A DNA stretch of 64,000 nucleotides from CAZMVU01 sp964569295 (GTDB lineage Bacteria; Hydrogenedentota; Hydrogenedentia; Hydrogenedentales; JAGMZX01), in assembly GCA_964569295.1 (NCBI GenBank), contig CAZMVU010000001.1, positions 167,428 to 231,427 on the forward strand, given 5' to 3'. Numbering within the stretch: the first letter of the stretch is position 1; each line of letters starts with the position of its first letter. Position numbers and translations under genes: made by a program. The notes beneath the pieces are model-generated. The model was not told where the DNA came from. It did not search any database and worked only from the letters and a program-made list of their open reading frames with translations. This document shows, piece by piece, positions 17,089-26,549 of this stretch.

Positions 17089-18171
17089 TTGGCTAAAAAA
17101 GGTAAGAAACCGAACGAGGAAGCCTACCGCAAAGCCGTGCAACTCATCTCGCCGGGCACCCAGGTGCGCGAGGGCATCTCGGCGATTATGCAAAGCGGCA
17201 CGGGCGCACTCCTGTGCTTCGGGCCGCCCAAGAAGATCGCCGACCTCTCGGAAGCGGGCGTCAAGGTGGATGCCAAACTCACCCCGCAGCTCCTCTATGA
17301 ACTCTCGAAAATGGACGGCGCGCTCCTCCTCAACGAAGACGGCAGCCGCATCATTTACGCGAACCGCTTCCTCAAGCCCGATGCCACCATCCCCTCACGG
17401 GAAACGGGTACCCGCCACCGCGCGGCCGAGCGCCTGGCGCGTCAGGCCAGTTGCACCGTTATCGCCGTGTCGCAGCGCCGCTCGAGCCTCACTCTCTATG
17501 TGCACGACATTCGCCATGTCATGGACTCGATCCCGACGCTGCTGAACAAGGCGCAGCAGGCCATCCAGACCCTCGAGAAGTACACCTCCGTGCTGCGCCA
17601 AACCATGCACGAGCTCAGTGTGCGCGAATTTCAGGACATTGTCACCATCTTCGACGTGTGCCGCACCATCCAGCGCATGGAGATGGTCGCGCGCATCGCC
17701 ACAGAAATCGAGCCCTATGTGCTCGAACTGGGCACGGAAGGCCGCCTTATCAACCTTCAGGTTCAGGAAATGCTCCAGCCCCTGGGCGAGGCCAAACTCG
17801 TTGTGCGCGATTACTACCGCGACAAGCAGGAGGGCGGTTACGAGGGAGCCTTGCAGCGGATCCACGAGATGCCCGAGGATGAACTGCTGAATCTCAACAG
17901 CATCAGCGCGATCCTCGGATACGGCGCCAACATGCGCAATGTCGACACCTACCTTACGCCCCGCGGTTACCGCGTACTCATGGGCACGCACCGGCTGTCG
18001 CCGCAGATTATCGAAAACCTGGTGCAGCGTTTTGGCTCACTCCAGCAGCTCGTGCGGGCGCCGAAAGACGAACTCGTGGCGGTCGAGGGCGTCGGCGAGG
18101 TGCTGGCTGAACGCGTGCGCGTGAGCCTCAACCTCCTGCACAACCAACTCACCCTCGACGAGCGGAGGTAG
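17089..18171 (+). CDS. disA: DNA integrity scanning protein DisA, diadenylate cyclase
   Basis: A 360-residue protein predicted to make cyclic di-AMP from two ATP while scanning DNA for branched structures. The N-terminal DAC domain has both signature motifs, DGA (residues 79-81) and RHRAAE (about 108-113); a helical spine follows; helix-hairpin-helix motifs lie at the C-terminus (LVAVEGVGEVLAERVR). The start is TTG at 17089, directly after radA and preceded by GGAGAG. The downstream pyrK begins one base after its stop. RadA restrains DisA in Bacillus subtilis, which fits the pairing. Confidence 0.95.
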   Translation: MAKKGKKPNEEAYRKAVQLISPGTQVREGISAIMQSGTGALLCFGPPKKIADLSEAGVKVDAKLTPQLLYELSKMDGALLLNEDGSRIIYANRFLKPDATIPSRETGTRHRAAERLARQASCTVIAVSQRRSSLTLYVHDIRHVMDSIPTLLNKAQQAIQTLEKYTSVLRQTMHELSVREFQDIVTIFDVCRTIQRMEMVARIATEIEPYVLELGTEGRLINLQVQEMLQPLGEAKLVVRDYYRDKQEGGYEGALQRIHEMPEDELLNLNSISAILGYGANMRNVDTYLTPRGYRVLMGTHRLSPQIIENLVQRFGSLQQLVRAPKDELVAVEGVGEVLAERVRVSLNLLHNQLTLDERR

Positions 18172-18172
18172 A

Positions 18173-18964
18173 ATGCCGCACATTGCCGATTGCGAAATTC
18201 TCTCGCACCATCTCGTGGCGCCCGGCCACTACCGTATGGTCCTGCGTGCGCCCGAAATCGCCCGCGAAGCACAGGCCGGCCAGTTCTGCATGCTCCAGGT
18301 GCAACCCGGGTTCTACCCGTTCCTCCGGCGTCCCATGTGCTTCGAGCGTATCTTCGACGATAGCATCTCCATTCTCTATAAGGCCGAGGGCGAAGGCACG
18401 CGGCTTATGTCGCAACTCACACCCGGTCAGTCCATGAACGTGCAGGGGCCCCTGGGCAAACCCTTCACCCTGGAGCCGCACTTCAAGCGCCACATCATGG
18501 TGGCCGGCGGCATCGGCATCGCGCCGTTTCCCGCGCTCGCCGAGGCAATCATGGCGCAGTGCGGCATCACCCCGGAAATCATCGTCGCCGCCCGCAACCG
18601 CGACCTCATCCTCTGTACCGACGAGTTTCGCGAGATGCGCGTGAAGGTGCATATCGCCACGGACGACGGCTCCCGCGGGTTCCATGGCTTCGCCTCGGAC
18701 CTCCTGCACGAACTGAAGCCAGAGCCCGGCACCATCGTATATAGCTGCGGTCCCATGCCCATGATGAAAGCCACCCACCATGTCTGCCAAGCGTTCGGCG
18801 TGCCGAATATGGCCTCTCTCGAGGCGGAAATGGCCTGCGGCGACGGCGTGTGCCTCGGGTGCGTGATCGAGGCAAAGATCGAGGTCGAAGCGGAGCGCAT
18901 GGTCCGGGTCTGCTGCGACGGGCCGGTCTTCGATTCACAACTCATCAACTGGGACGCGTATTAG
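18173..18964 (+). CDS. pyrK: Dihydroorotate dehydrogenase B electron-transfer subunit
   Basis: A 263-residue FAD and [2Fe-2S] protein that passes electrons from PyrD to NAD+ in pyrimidine synthesis. An FAD-binding barrel comes first (RRPMCFERI for the FAD phosphate), then the NAD domain (VAGGIGIAPF and YSCGPMPMMKA), then the cluster-binding Cys set CGDGVCLGC plus a later Cys in VCCDG. The ATG at 18173 has GGAGG four bases upstream within the end of disA. PyrD starts three bases after its stop. Confidence 0.93.
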   Translation: MPHIADCEILSHHLVAPGHYRMVLRAPEIAREAQAGQFCMLQVQPGFYPFLRRPMCFERIFDDSISILYKAEGEGTRLMSQLTPGQSMNVQGPLGKPFTLEPHFKRHIMVAGGIGIAPFPALAEAIMAQCGITPEIIVAARNRDLILCTDEFREMRVKVHIATDDGSRGFHGFASDLLHELKPEPGTIVYSCGPMPMMKATHHVCQAFGVPNMASLEAEMACGDGVCLGCVIEAKIEVEAERMVRVCCDGPVFDSQLINWDAY

Positions 18965-18967
18965 GCC

Positions 18968-19900
18968 ATGGACGTGAATCTACAAGTCAACGTGGGCGGC
19001 CTGCTGATGAAGAACCCGGTCACCGTCGGCTCGGGGACCTTCTCTTACGGCCAGGAGTACGACAAGTACTTCGACGTAAGCCAATTAGGCGCCGTGACCA
19101 CCAAAAGCATCTCGCTCGAACCCCGCGCGGGGAACCGCCCCCCCCGCCTCGTCGAGACCCCCGCCGGCATGCTGAATGCCATCGGCCTGCAGAACGTGGG
19201 CATCGAGGCCTACCTGCGCGATAAGCTCCCCTTCCTGCGCGGCAAGGGCTGCACCATCATCGCCAATATCTACGGCCACAGCCTCGACGAATACGTCGCG
19301 CTGGCAGAGCACATCGACCAGGAAGACGCCGGCGACGCCATCGAGGCGAACCTGTCGTGCCCCAACGTACACGACGCCCGCACCGCCCGCGGCTGTACGC
19401 TCGTGGCGCAGGACCCGGAACAGGTCAAGGCCTACACCCGGGCGATCAAGCAGGCCACGAAACTGCCCGTGTTCATCAAGCTGACGCCGAACATCATGGA
19501 CATTGCCGAGCCGTGCCTCGCGGCGCAGGAAGGCGGCGCCAATGGCGTGTCGCTCATCAATACGCTGCTGGGAATGGGCGTCAATCCCGAGACCCGCCGG
19601 CCTATCCTATCGAACATCGTGGGCGGCCTCAGTGGCCCGGCCATTCGCCCCGTGGCGGTGAAGATGGTGTGGGACGCCGCGAAAGCACTCGACATACCCA
19701 TCATCGGTATGGGCGGCATTACGAACGCCGGTGACGCCATGCAGTTCATCCTCGCCGGTGCCACCGCCGTCGCCGTGGGCTCCGCCTCCTTCCGTCAACC
19801 CGATGCCAGCCTCCAGGTCGTCCACGGCCTCCGCGACTACTGCGCTCGCCACGGCATCAGCGACATCAACCATCTGATCGGCGCCATGCGCGTCGAGTGA
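18968..19900 (+). CDS. pyrD: Dihydroorotate dehydrogenase B catalytic subunit
   Basis: A 310-residue class 1B dihydroorotate dehydrogenase. The FMN TIM barrel begins NPVTVGSGTFSYGQEY; NAIGLQNVG binds substrate; the catalytic Cys lies in EANLSCPNVHDARTARGC; GMGGITNAGDAMQFILAGATAVAVGSA is the FMN-phosphate site. With PyrK it oxidises dihydroorotate to orotate in the cytosol using NAD+. It is last in the radA-disA-pyrK-pyrD string and is followed by about 240 bases without a gene. Confidence 0.95.
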   Translation: MDVNLQVNVGGLLMKNPVTVGSGTFSYGQEYDKYFDVSQLGAVTTKSISLEPRAGNRPPRLVETPAGMLNAIGLQNVGIEAYLRDKLPFLRGKGCTIIANIYGHSLDEYVALAEHIDQEDAGDAIEANLSCPNVHDARTARGCTLVAQDPEQVKAYTRAIKQATKLPVFIKLTPNIMDIAEPCLAAQEGGANGVSLINTLLGMGVNPETRRPILSNIVGGLSGPAIRPVAVKMVWDAAKALDIPIIGMGGITNAGDAMQFILAGATAVAVGSASFRQPDASLQVVHGLRDYCARHGISDINHLIGAMRVE

Positions 19901-20141
19901 CGATCCAAAACATTGTTATTGCGCAGTCTTTTCCAAAACATTGGAGCCTAATTCACGAACAGCGAATCCGGACGCGGCTATCATGGAAGATTGCGGCAGG
20001 CAGGCCGGGGGCAACCCTTCTTCCCGAAGCGGGGTATCCACCTGGCGCAAGTCCGTTTTCGTTTGTGGCCGGTCACGTCTCCGCGCCTGAAATGCGCCAG
20101 GCCGAAGGCCTGGGTAAACTGCGGCAAACCAGGCGCCCCGG

Positions 20142-21002
20142 TCATTGTAACGGTGCAAGCTCGATCTCGTAGACCCGCGGCCAGCGCTTGCCGGTAACAA
20201 AGAGCCGGTCCCCTGCCGCATCGTAGGCAATGCCGTTCAGTACACCAGGACGCTTACCCGGCAACATGGTGTCCAGAATTCCATCGAGATCAATCCACGC
20301 GGTAACCGTCCCGTTCTCTGGATCAATGCCCACGATGTAGTCGCTCTTCCACACGTTTGCAAATACCGTCCCGTCGATGTATTCGAGCTCGTTCAGGTTA
20401 CTCACCTCATTGCCACGATCATGAACCACGACCATGCGGTCAACCTCGAATGTGTCGGTGTCACGGAAGTACAGCCGGTGGGACCCATCGCTCATAATGA
20501 ACTGCGCACCATCATGGGTAAGCCCCCAACCCTCCGTATCGTAGCTGTACGTGCGCAGCAGGTCGAACGTCTCCCGGTCGTAGACGAATGCGGTGTTCTT
20601 CCGCCAGGTAAGCTGCACAATCTCATCAGCCACGACCGTGAGCCCCTCGCCGAAGTAGCGTGCATCGAGATCGTGCTGTTGCAACACATCGCCCGTTTCC
20701 GGCACGGCACGGCGCAAGCTCGACTGGCCGTAGAGCCCGGTGCTCTCATAGAAGACGCCGTCCACGTATTGCAGGCCCTGGGTGAAGGCGTTTTCATCGT
20801 GCGGGTATGCGTTGATAACGGTATATCCGAAAAACTCGGGTCCGGCCGCCGCAGGTTCACCTTCCCTATCGTCTTCATGTTCCGGTACTGCTTCACTCTC
20901 GCCATCCAAGGCGGGGGGATTCTCCGTTTGCGGCGGCGTGCAGTTTGTCATGGCCACCAAGAGAAACACCAAGATGACCGCCATATACTTCAGTAAATGC
21001 AT
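20142..21002 (-). CDS. Glutaminyl-peptide cyclotransferase (glutamine cyclotransferase family), lipoprotein
   Basis: A 286-residue predicted lipoprotein: MHLLKYMAVILVFLLVAMTNC is a signal peptide with a lipobox Cys at residue 21, followed by a short acidic linker. The mature part is the five-bladed beta-propeller of plant-type glutamine cyclotransferases (YPHDENAFTQGLQYVDGVFYESTG, LNELEYIDG, LNGIAYD). It should convert N-terminal Gln of exported peptides to pyroglutamate. The ATG at 21002 is chosen because it opens the signal peptide and is preceded by GAGAGGA. It lies downstream of the UroD-like gene on the same strand, 159 bases apart. Confidence 0.88.
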   Translation of the reverse strand: MHLLKYMAVILVFLLVAMTNCTPPQTENPPALDGESEAVPEHEDDREGEPAAAGPEFFGYTVINAYPHDENAFTQGLQYVDGVFYESTGLYGQSSLRRAVPETGDVLQQHDLDARYFGEGLTVVADEIVQLTWRKNTAFVYDRETFDLLRTYSYDTEGWGLTHDGAQFIMSDGSHRLYFRDTDTFEVDRMVVVHDRGNEVSNLNELEYIDGTVFANVWKSDYIVGIDPENGTVTAWIDLDGILDTMLPGKRPGVLNGIAYDAAGDRLFVTGKRWPRVYEIELAPLQ

Positions 21003-21161
21003 CGTCCTCTCGCAATCTCGCCGGGGCAGGCGGGCAGACGAGCCGTGCACGCATACCCCAACCCTGCTCCACAGCAAAGAGAGGAACACAACCAAGCGGC
21101 CCTTATACGACGTTGGTGCGTTCCGCTCGTGGCTCGCTGCACACTGTCCACAGTACTCCTG

Positions 21162-22313
21162 CTACACATGGGCGCCATTATACCAGCACTTCCTTGCCTC
21201 ACCGGCATAGGCGGCAATAAGCGCCGGGTCAGCGTCGAAAAAGTGATCGGACGGACTAAGTATATATCCGCCGCCATCGCCCGCGGCCTCGAAACAACGC
21301 CGCACTTCGGCGCGGGTTTCTTCCGGCGTACAGTCCTTGAAAAAGTGGAACTGGTCGAACCCGCCGATCAGGCCCACCTTGCCGCCGATACGCCGCTTCG
21401 CCTCCGCGAGGTCCACATCGCCGCCCATACCCACCGGGGTGAAGGTCTCGAGCGCGTCCGGCCCCATGGCGGCGAGGTCTTCGAGGATGGGCATCATGCC
21501 GCCGCAGGTGTGGTAGACCACGCGCTGACCGGCTTCATGGGCTGCGGCAATGATGGGGGCGTCATAGGGCGCCACGAAGTCGTTGAATATCTGCGGCGAG
21601 ATTACCGTGGTCGAGGCGTCGCCACCGCCCAGCTCCAGGAGATCGTAGGGCGCGCCGTGCATGGAGGCGACGTAGTTCAGCTTGCGGTCGCGCAGAATAG
21701 CGAGGAACTCGTGCACCCACTGCGGGTCTTCAAAGGCCGCCATGATCAGTTTCTCGATACCGTACAGACACGCTGCGTCCTGCCAGCAACCGGGTTGGCC
21801 GCCGGTGGGAAACATGGGGAACGTGCCGCGGACAAGCCCACGCCCGCCAAAGGCGGCGGCATCACGTTGCGCGGCGGGCACGTCGCACACGGGCCACGGC
21901 GCGAACTCCGCAAGAATCTCGATGTCCCGCTTCTCCTTGATGGGGTACTCGAGCTGCCAGGTGGTGTGCGGATTCTCTTCAGAGACAGTGGTCAGCGTGC
22001 CTTTCGGTGTGTGAATGGCCGTGCGCGTGGCGGAACCATGGCGGCCCTCGGCCGTCTCCTGTTCGTACCACCACTGGTCCGACTCGACCCACTCGGGGAC
22101 CGTTTCGCTATGGCGTTCGCCGCGCGCAGTATCCGGCCCGAAGTGAACCGGCCATGTGATCGGGTCCAGTCCGAAGTGGTCGAAGAACGTCTGCTCGCCC
22201 ATGCCGCCCATGTAGTTATCGAGGAAATACGGCATCACGTGGTGCGTGGTCACCGGCAGCCGGTCGGGCGTGCGGCGTTCGAGCGCGGCGATGAAACGTT
22301 CCTTGGGTGTCAT
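21162..22313 (-). CDS. Uroporphyrinogen decarboxylase-family protein (MtaA/CmuA-like)
   Basis: A 383-residue TIM-barrel protein of the URO-D superfamily. It begins MTPKERFIAALERRTPDRLPV, as this family does, and has VVYHTCGGMMPILEDL, an His-x-Cys pair matching the zinc ligands of corrinoid methyltransferases (MtaA, CmuA) rather than the uroporphyrinogen-binding Arg residues of HemE. A third Cys ligand is not obvious; the usual site reads LSPSDHF. The gene overlaps the PfkB-kinase stop (ATGA) and lacks its own Shine-Dalgarno, so it is translationally coupled. In this setting it is unlikely to be a haem enzyme; its substrate is unknown. Confidence 0.85.
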   Translation of the reverse strand: MTPKERFIAALERRTPDRLPVTTHHVMPYFLDNYMGGMGEQTFFDHFGLDPITWPVHFGPDTARGERHSETVPEWVESDQWWYEQETAEGRHGSATRTAIHTPKGTLTTVSEENPHTTWQLEYPIKEKRDIEILAEFAPWPVCDVPAAQRDAAAFGGRGLVRGTFPMFPTGGQPGCWQDAACLYGIEKLIMAAFEDPQWVHEFLAILRDRKLNYVASMHGAPYDLLELGGGDASTTVISPQIFNDFVAPYDAPIIAAAHEAGQRVVYHTCGGMMPILEDLAAMGPDALETFTPVGMGGDVDLAEAKRRIGGKVGLIGGFDQFHFFKDCTPEETRAEVRRCFEAAGDGGGYILSPSDHFFDADPALIAAYAGEARKCWYNGAHV

Positions 22314-23500
22314 GGCGTGTCCGCGGGGCCGTGCCAGAGTTGCGTGTCATTCTGCCACTGCCAGCCCTCGCCGTGAATCTGGGGGTCGATAAGCGGCAGA
22401 TCATGCGTGAGGAACTGCGCCGTCTTTTCCCAGGGGTGAATACCGCTGACGGCGTCGAGCGCCTGCACATTCTGCCAGCCGCAACACGTCGCGTAGCGCA
22501 GGGCCGTCTCGATGGGCAGGCCGCGCAGGTAGGCCGCGAGCAGGCCGGCAATCGAACTGTCGCCGGAGCCGGTGGCGCTGCCAAAGGCGGGCACTTCCCA
22601 TGCCGGGGCCCAGAGTTCGCGGTGCGTCCAGTTCGCGTTGTCGCCGGGTTGCGCCGCACCAAGGCTGCCGAGGGCCGGCGCGGTCTTCAAATAGAAGCCA
22701 CGGTGGCCGGACTTGAGCGCGGCCATCTTCGCGCCCAACCCGAGGCACTCGTCCGCGAGGTCCGAGTAGCGCGCGGGGGTGATCACGTCGATGAGTTCCG
22801 CGCCGCCATGTTCATGCTTCATCGCGAGGAACTCATCGGGGTGAAGCATGTAGAGCGTTTCTTCGATCGACGGCAGGTAGATATCGACGTGCGGCAGGAT
22901 GCGCGCGAGAATCTGCCGCCATGGCGCCTTGCCCGCCGGCGACTCGGGGTCCGGCAGCGCCATGTCGCACGAGGTGGTGGCGCCCGCTGCCTTCGCGAGG
23001 CGGAACACCTCGGCCAAGGCTTCGCCCTCATTCTCATACATGTGCCGCATGAGCGGCGGATAGCCGAAGTGAAAATGGCGGCACTGCGCAATAAGCTGGG
23101 GGTCCAGGTCTTCCGGGCCGAAGCTGTCGTTTGTGCCCGGGTTGTGCAGGAAGATGCGGTCGATCCCCGGCGGTGCAATGACCACGGTGTAGGAGCTGCC
23201 CGCCCCTTCCACCTGGTGTACGCCTTCCGCGTTCCCGGATTGATCGAGCAGTTGCGTGGTGAGCCTGCCCAATTCGTCACTGCCGACGCGCGCGCAGAAA
23301 CTCACCGACGCGCCGAGGGTCTTGAGGTTGATACCGGTGTTCGACACGGGACCGCCCGTGCTGATCATCGCCTCGCCAACGTTGACCAGTTTGCCGGGGG
23401 TCAGAATCTGCGCGATCTCGCGGGCGCCGGTGTCGGGGAAGCGCGGGATCACGTCGATGCAGACGTGCCCGGCCACCATGATGTCGAATGTGCGGGTCAT
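22310..23500 (-). CDS. PfkB/ribokinase-family carbohydrate kinase
   Basis: A 396-residue sugar kinase. The N-terminal half has GEAMISTGGPVSNTGINLKTLGA (substrate lid and first signature) and the C-terminal signature is GSATGSGDSSIAG, in which GSGD supplies the catalytic Asp and anion hole. It is longer than ribokinase (about 310 residues), with extra sequence after residue 190. It should phosphorylate a sugar released by the GH38 enzyme encoded immediately upstream (4 bases between genes), and its stop overlaps the UroD-like start. The ATG at 23500 has AAGGAA nine bases upstream. Confidence 0.87.
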   Translation of the reverse strand: MTRTFDIMVAGHVCIDVIPRFPDTGAREIAQILTPGKLVNVGEAMISTGGPVSNTGINLKTLGASVSFCARVGSDELGRLTTQLLDQSGNAEGVHQVEGAGSSYTVVIAPPGIDRIFLHNPGTNDSFGPEDLDPQLIAQCRHFHFGYPPLMRHMYENEGEALAEVFRLAKAAGATTSCDMALPDPESPAGKAPWRQILARILPHVDIYLPSIEETLYMLHPDEFLAMKHEHGGAELIDVITPARYSDLADECLGLGAKMAALKSGHRGFYLKTAPALGSLGAAQPGDNANWTHRELWAPAWEVPAFGSATGSGDSSIAGLLAAYLRGLPIETALRYATCCGWQNVQALDAVSGIHPWEKTAQFLTHDLPLIDPQIHGEGWQWQNDTQLWHGPADTP

Positions 23501-23504
23501 GGGC

Positions 23505-26357
23505 TCATTCCTTGTAGGTCTCGAACTTCACTTCTATCGTCGCAATTTTCTGCGGCGGCACGTCCACCGGAACCAGGCCCGCATTCCGGTCCAGTGTGAT
23601 GTCGCGCAGACGACCCTCATTGAGGTTGGTTTCCCACGCGGCGACGATGGGCGCAAAGAAGTGCAGGTTCCCCTGCTGCGTCTCGCCGGTGGGATTGTAG
23701 AGGCGCACTACCGCGGTGTCGAGGTCTTCGGTTTTCTTGAAGGCCGCGAACCGCAGGTGCGTGTTGTCGATGCTGAAGAGCGCGGCCTCGCCAGCGGGTA
23801 GAGCGCTGTGCACCGGCGCATGCTTGCGCGTCTGCACGAGGCGCGGCGCCACGTTGAACCGCTCGGCGTCGAGTGGGATTTCCGCGGCCTGCCAGTCACC
23901 CCGGTGCGGACGAATGGCGTAGCGGATGGTGTGCTGGCCGAGACATTGTCCGCCGTTCTGCGACGGAAACGACGACCCGACGCGCGTCTCTGTGCAAATC
24001 CAGTTTCGTACCGCCCGCAAGAGCGAGAGCTTCACGGTGCGCTCGCGGTTGTCGGTAACTTCGTATTCGGTAAGGGAGTTGTGGAAGAACGCCAGGCCGA
24101 TGTGGCCGTCGCTCACGTCGACAAAGTTGTTGGTCGGCAGAGTGGCCATGTCAGGCCACACGCTGTCCGGCGCCGGGCCTTGTGGCCGTATCGCGCGCCG
24201 GTCCACGGTGAAGTGCCCGCCCGCGTCGGCATGGGTGGCGCTTGCGATCCCCGAGGGAAAACATGCGCGCAGGTAGTGGTCTTCGATCTGGTTGTCGAAA
24301 TCGACGGTCACCTCGACCTGCTCCTCCCCCGCTTTCAACGTCACCGTCGTGCGGATGTTGAGATCGGCCATGGCACCGCCGCGCCGCTGCTGCTCGTGGT
24401 TACCGTGCTGCGGCAGGCGCAGGGTCACCTCGCTCACCAGCGACGCGCGCAGCGGGCCGCTCTCCTCTGCCCAGATGCGCGCCGCGCAGCCACGGGAGGT
24501 GAAGGTCTGCTGGTGCATGGGCCGCGCGTTAATCCAGTAGTCGCCGTGTTCACCGCGGTCTTCGTAGTAATTGAGGCCGGCGAAGGTGCGGCTGAGGCCC
24601 TTGTGCGTGAGGTCGAAGGTGCCGTTCGGGTTCATCTCGATGCGAAGGTGCTCGTTCTCGAGCGTATTGGGCGCGGCGAGCAGCGTGCCCGTGCGTGCCT
24701 GGGAGTCTTGCCAGGGCACGCCCGATTCCTGCGCGTCGTCCATGGAGCCGATTCGGAACACTTTGTAGCCGCCCGCCGGCGCCTCGCCCGTGTCGAAGAA
24801 GATGCGGTGGCGCGTGCAGTTGAAGGGAAACGCCCGGGTGTGCAATTCACCCACGGGGTAGCAGTCGTTTTCGTAGCCTTCCCACTGCGTACCGAGCGGG
24901 TTTCCGGCGGCGTCGAACACTTGTAACTGGTTCGCCGGCAGCGGCCAGTGGGCGTTCGCGGCAATTTGCCCCGGCACGTTGACATACGCCTCGAGCACCT
25001 CGCGCCGCGCATAGGGCAGCGGGTTGAACACCACCAGCAAGATGTCCTCCTCCGCGAAGGCGGTGCAGTCGATGTCGCGCACCAGTTCCTGCATGGCACG
25101 GTCGCCGAGGGCCTCGGCTATCTCGATAACCTGGTCGAGCCGGTGACTCACATCCGCCGCCGTCTTATCCTGGGTGACGCCGTTGATCGAGTCGTGTGGA
25201 TGTGATGCGAGCAGGTATTCCCAGGCCGTGCGCAGCAGGCGGTCGGGGAACTCGGCACCCGCCAAGGCCGCCAACACGCCGAACGGCTCCGCATAACGTA
25301 TCAACAGGTTCTGGGCACGCTTGTTCTTCCGCTTGAGGTACAGCCGCGTCGACAGCGCGTTGCCCGTCAAGGGGCCGGCCGGACCGTCACGCAGCTCGCC
25401 ATCGACTACGGGTAGCTTGCCGCGGTCAATTTTCTCGCGCAGCACATCGAGATAGGCATCCATCGTGGTGTGTACCCACTCGCGCTCCGGGTCCGGGTCA
25501 ACTTCGTTTACCCGCGCCATCATCTCCGGGAACATGGGCTGCGCGGCCGTGTAGTCGCACCCGTTCATCATGAGGCGGTCGTCGGGCAAGAGCGAGGCGT
25601 CCATCGTGGCCCACGCCGCCTCGACCTGTTCCGGCGTGATAATTTCCGGGAACCAGCGGACGGGCGCATCGAGCATCTGGTGGTCCTGCTCGTGGTGTGC
25701 CGGGTCAGCGCGGTGATAGGCGAAACCGCCGTCTTCCCAGCGGTAAACCCAGCCCGGCCCTTCATGGTCCACGCCGAAGAGGCCCGTGAGGTGGATCTTG
25801 AAGTAGAAATTCTGGCGGCCCAGGTCGCCGAAGCGCGTCGAGAGCAGTTCCGAGCCATCCGGCCCGCGCCACAGGAACTCGCAGTGCGGCGCCCGCGCCT
25901 CGCTCACCCGTTTGCCGATAAGCGCTACGTCGATGCCGAATCCCGCGTAAAGCTGTGGGAGCTGCGCCGTCTGGCCCCAGCCGAAGGGGGTATAGCCCGC
26001 ATTGAACACACCGCCAAGGCGCTCGGCGAACCGCCGCCCCCACAGCAGGTTACGCACCATGGACTCGCCGTCGATGGGGTACTCATCCGGCAGGACGTAC
26101 CATGGCCCTGTTTGCAGCTTGCCCTCGGCCACGAGCCGCTCGATACGTGCGCGCATCTCGGGCCGTATTTCGAGGTAGTCGAGCACCGGCGCCACCTGCC
26201 CGTCAAGCAGGAAGCCGGGGTATTTGCCATCCTCGAGCACCTCGACCAGCTCATCCATGAAATCCTGGAGCATAAGGCGCGTACCCCAGATGGGATAGCG
26301 CCATTCCCGGTCCCAATGCGTATGCGATACCACGTAGGCCGTGCGTTTTTTCGGCAT
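23505..26357 (-). CDS. Glycoside hydrolase family 38 alpha-mannosidase-like
   Basis: A 950-residue GH38 enzyme. The N-terminal domain starts VVSHTHWDREWRYP, the zinc-binding His-x-His-Trp-Asp of the family; the nucleophile region is near GYTPFGWGQTAQLPQL; SHPHDSINGVTQD carries another zinc-site His-Asp. A long C-terminal beta-sandwich region follows. It has no signal peptide, so it should trim alpha-mannosides or related glycosides in the cytoplasm. The ATG at 26357 (MPKKRTAY) with GAGGG five bases upstream is preferred over a frame extension of 50 codons. It opens the GH38-PfkB-UroD operon. Confidence 0.93.
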   Translation of the reverse strand: MPKKRTAYVVSHTHWDREWRYPIWGTRLMLQDFMDELVEVLEDGKYPGFLLDGQVAPVLDYLEIRPEMRARIERLVAEGKLQTGPWYVLPDEYPIDGESMVRNLLWGRRFAERLGGVFNAGYTPFGWGQTAQLPQLYAGFGIDVALIGKRVSEARAPHCEFLWRGPDGSELLSTRFGDLGRQNFYFKIHLTGLFGVDHEGPGWVYRWEDGGFAYHRADPAHHEQDHQMLDAPVRWFPEIITPEQVEAAWATMDASLLPDDRLMMNGCDYTAAQPMFPEMMARVNEVDPDPEREWVHTTMDAYLDVLREKIDRGKLPVVDGELRDGPAGPLTGNALSTRLYLKRKNKRAQNLLIRYAEPFGVLAALAGAEFPDRLLRTAWEYLLASHPHDSINGVTQDKTAADVSHRLDQVIEIAEALGDRAMQELVRDIDCTAFAEEDILLVVFNPLPYARREVLEAYVNVPGQIAANAHWPLPANQLQVFDAAGNPLGTQWEGYENDCYPVGELHTRAFPFNCTRHRIFFDTGEAPAGGYKVFRIGSMDDAQESGVPWQDSQARTGTLLAAPNTLENEHLRIEMNPNGTFDLTHKGLSRTFAGLNYYEDRGEHGDYWINARPMHQQTFTSRGCAARIWAEESGPLRASLVSEVTLRLPQHGNHEQQRRGGAMADLNIRTTVTLKAGEEQVEVTVDFDNQIEDHYLRACFPSGIASATHADAGGHFTVDRRAIRPQGPAPDSVWPDMATLPTNNFVDVSDGHIGLAFFHNSLTEYEVTDNRERTVKLSLLRAVRNWICTETRVGSSFPSQNGGQCLGQHTIRYAIRPHRGDWQAAEIPLDAERFNVAPRLVQTRKHAPVHSALPAGEAALFSIDNTHLRFAAFKKTEDLDTAVVRLYNPTGETQQGNLHFFAPIVAAWETNLNEGRLRDITLDRNAGLVPVDVPPQKIATIEVKFETYKE

Positions 26358-26468
26358 GTTGCCCTCGCTGCTGATGCGTTGCGGTGACTCCCCAAGAAAC
26401 AAGGCATTGTACGGAATACCACAGGGGACAGTCACCCCCGCCTGCGGTCGTGCATGCAGAAAGAATTT

Positions 26469-26477
26469 GCTATACTT
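26469..26477 (+). promoter_or_regulatory. Extended -10 element upstream of the antitoxin gene
   Basis: TGCTATACT at 26469-26477 is an extended -10 box about 75 bases before the antitoxin ATG at 26550, with no convincing -35. It lies between the divergent GH38 gene and the toxin-antitoxin pair. Confidence 0.45.
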
Positions 26478-26549
26478 AATGAAAGTTGCATCGCGTTGCC
26501 TTGACAAGGCTCGATGCGGACCGCGTGAACAGCCCGGCGAGAGATTCTA

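Noticed and set aside
20997..22376. Long plus-strand open frame opposite the UroD-like gene.
   Set aside because: No domain, and the opposite strand has a full UroD-family protein in a tight operon.
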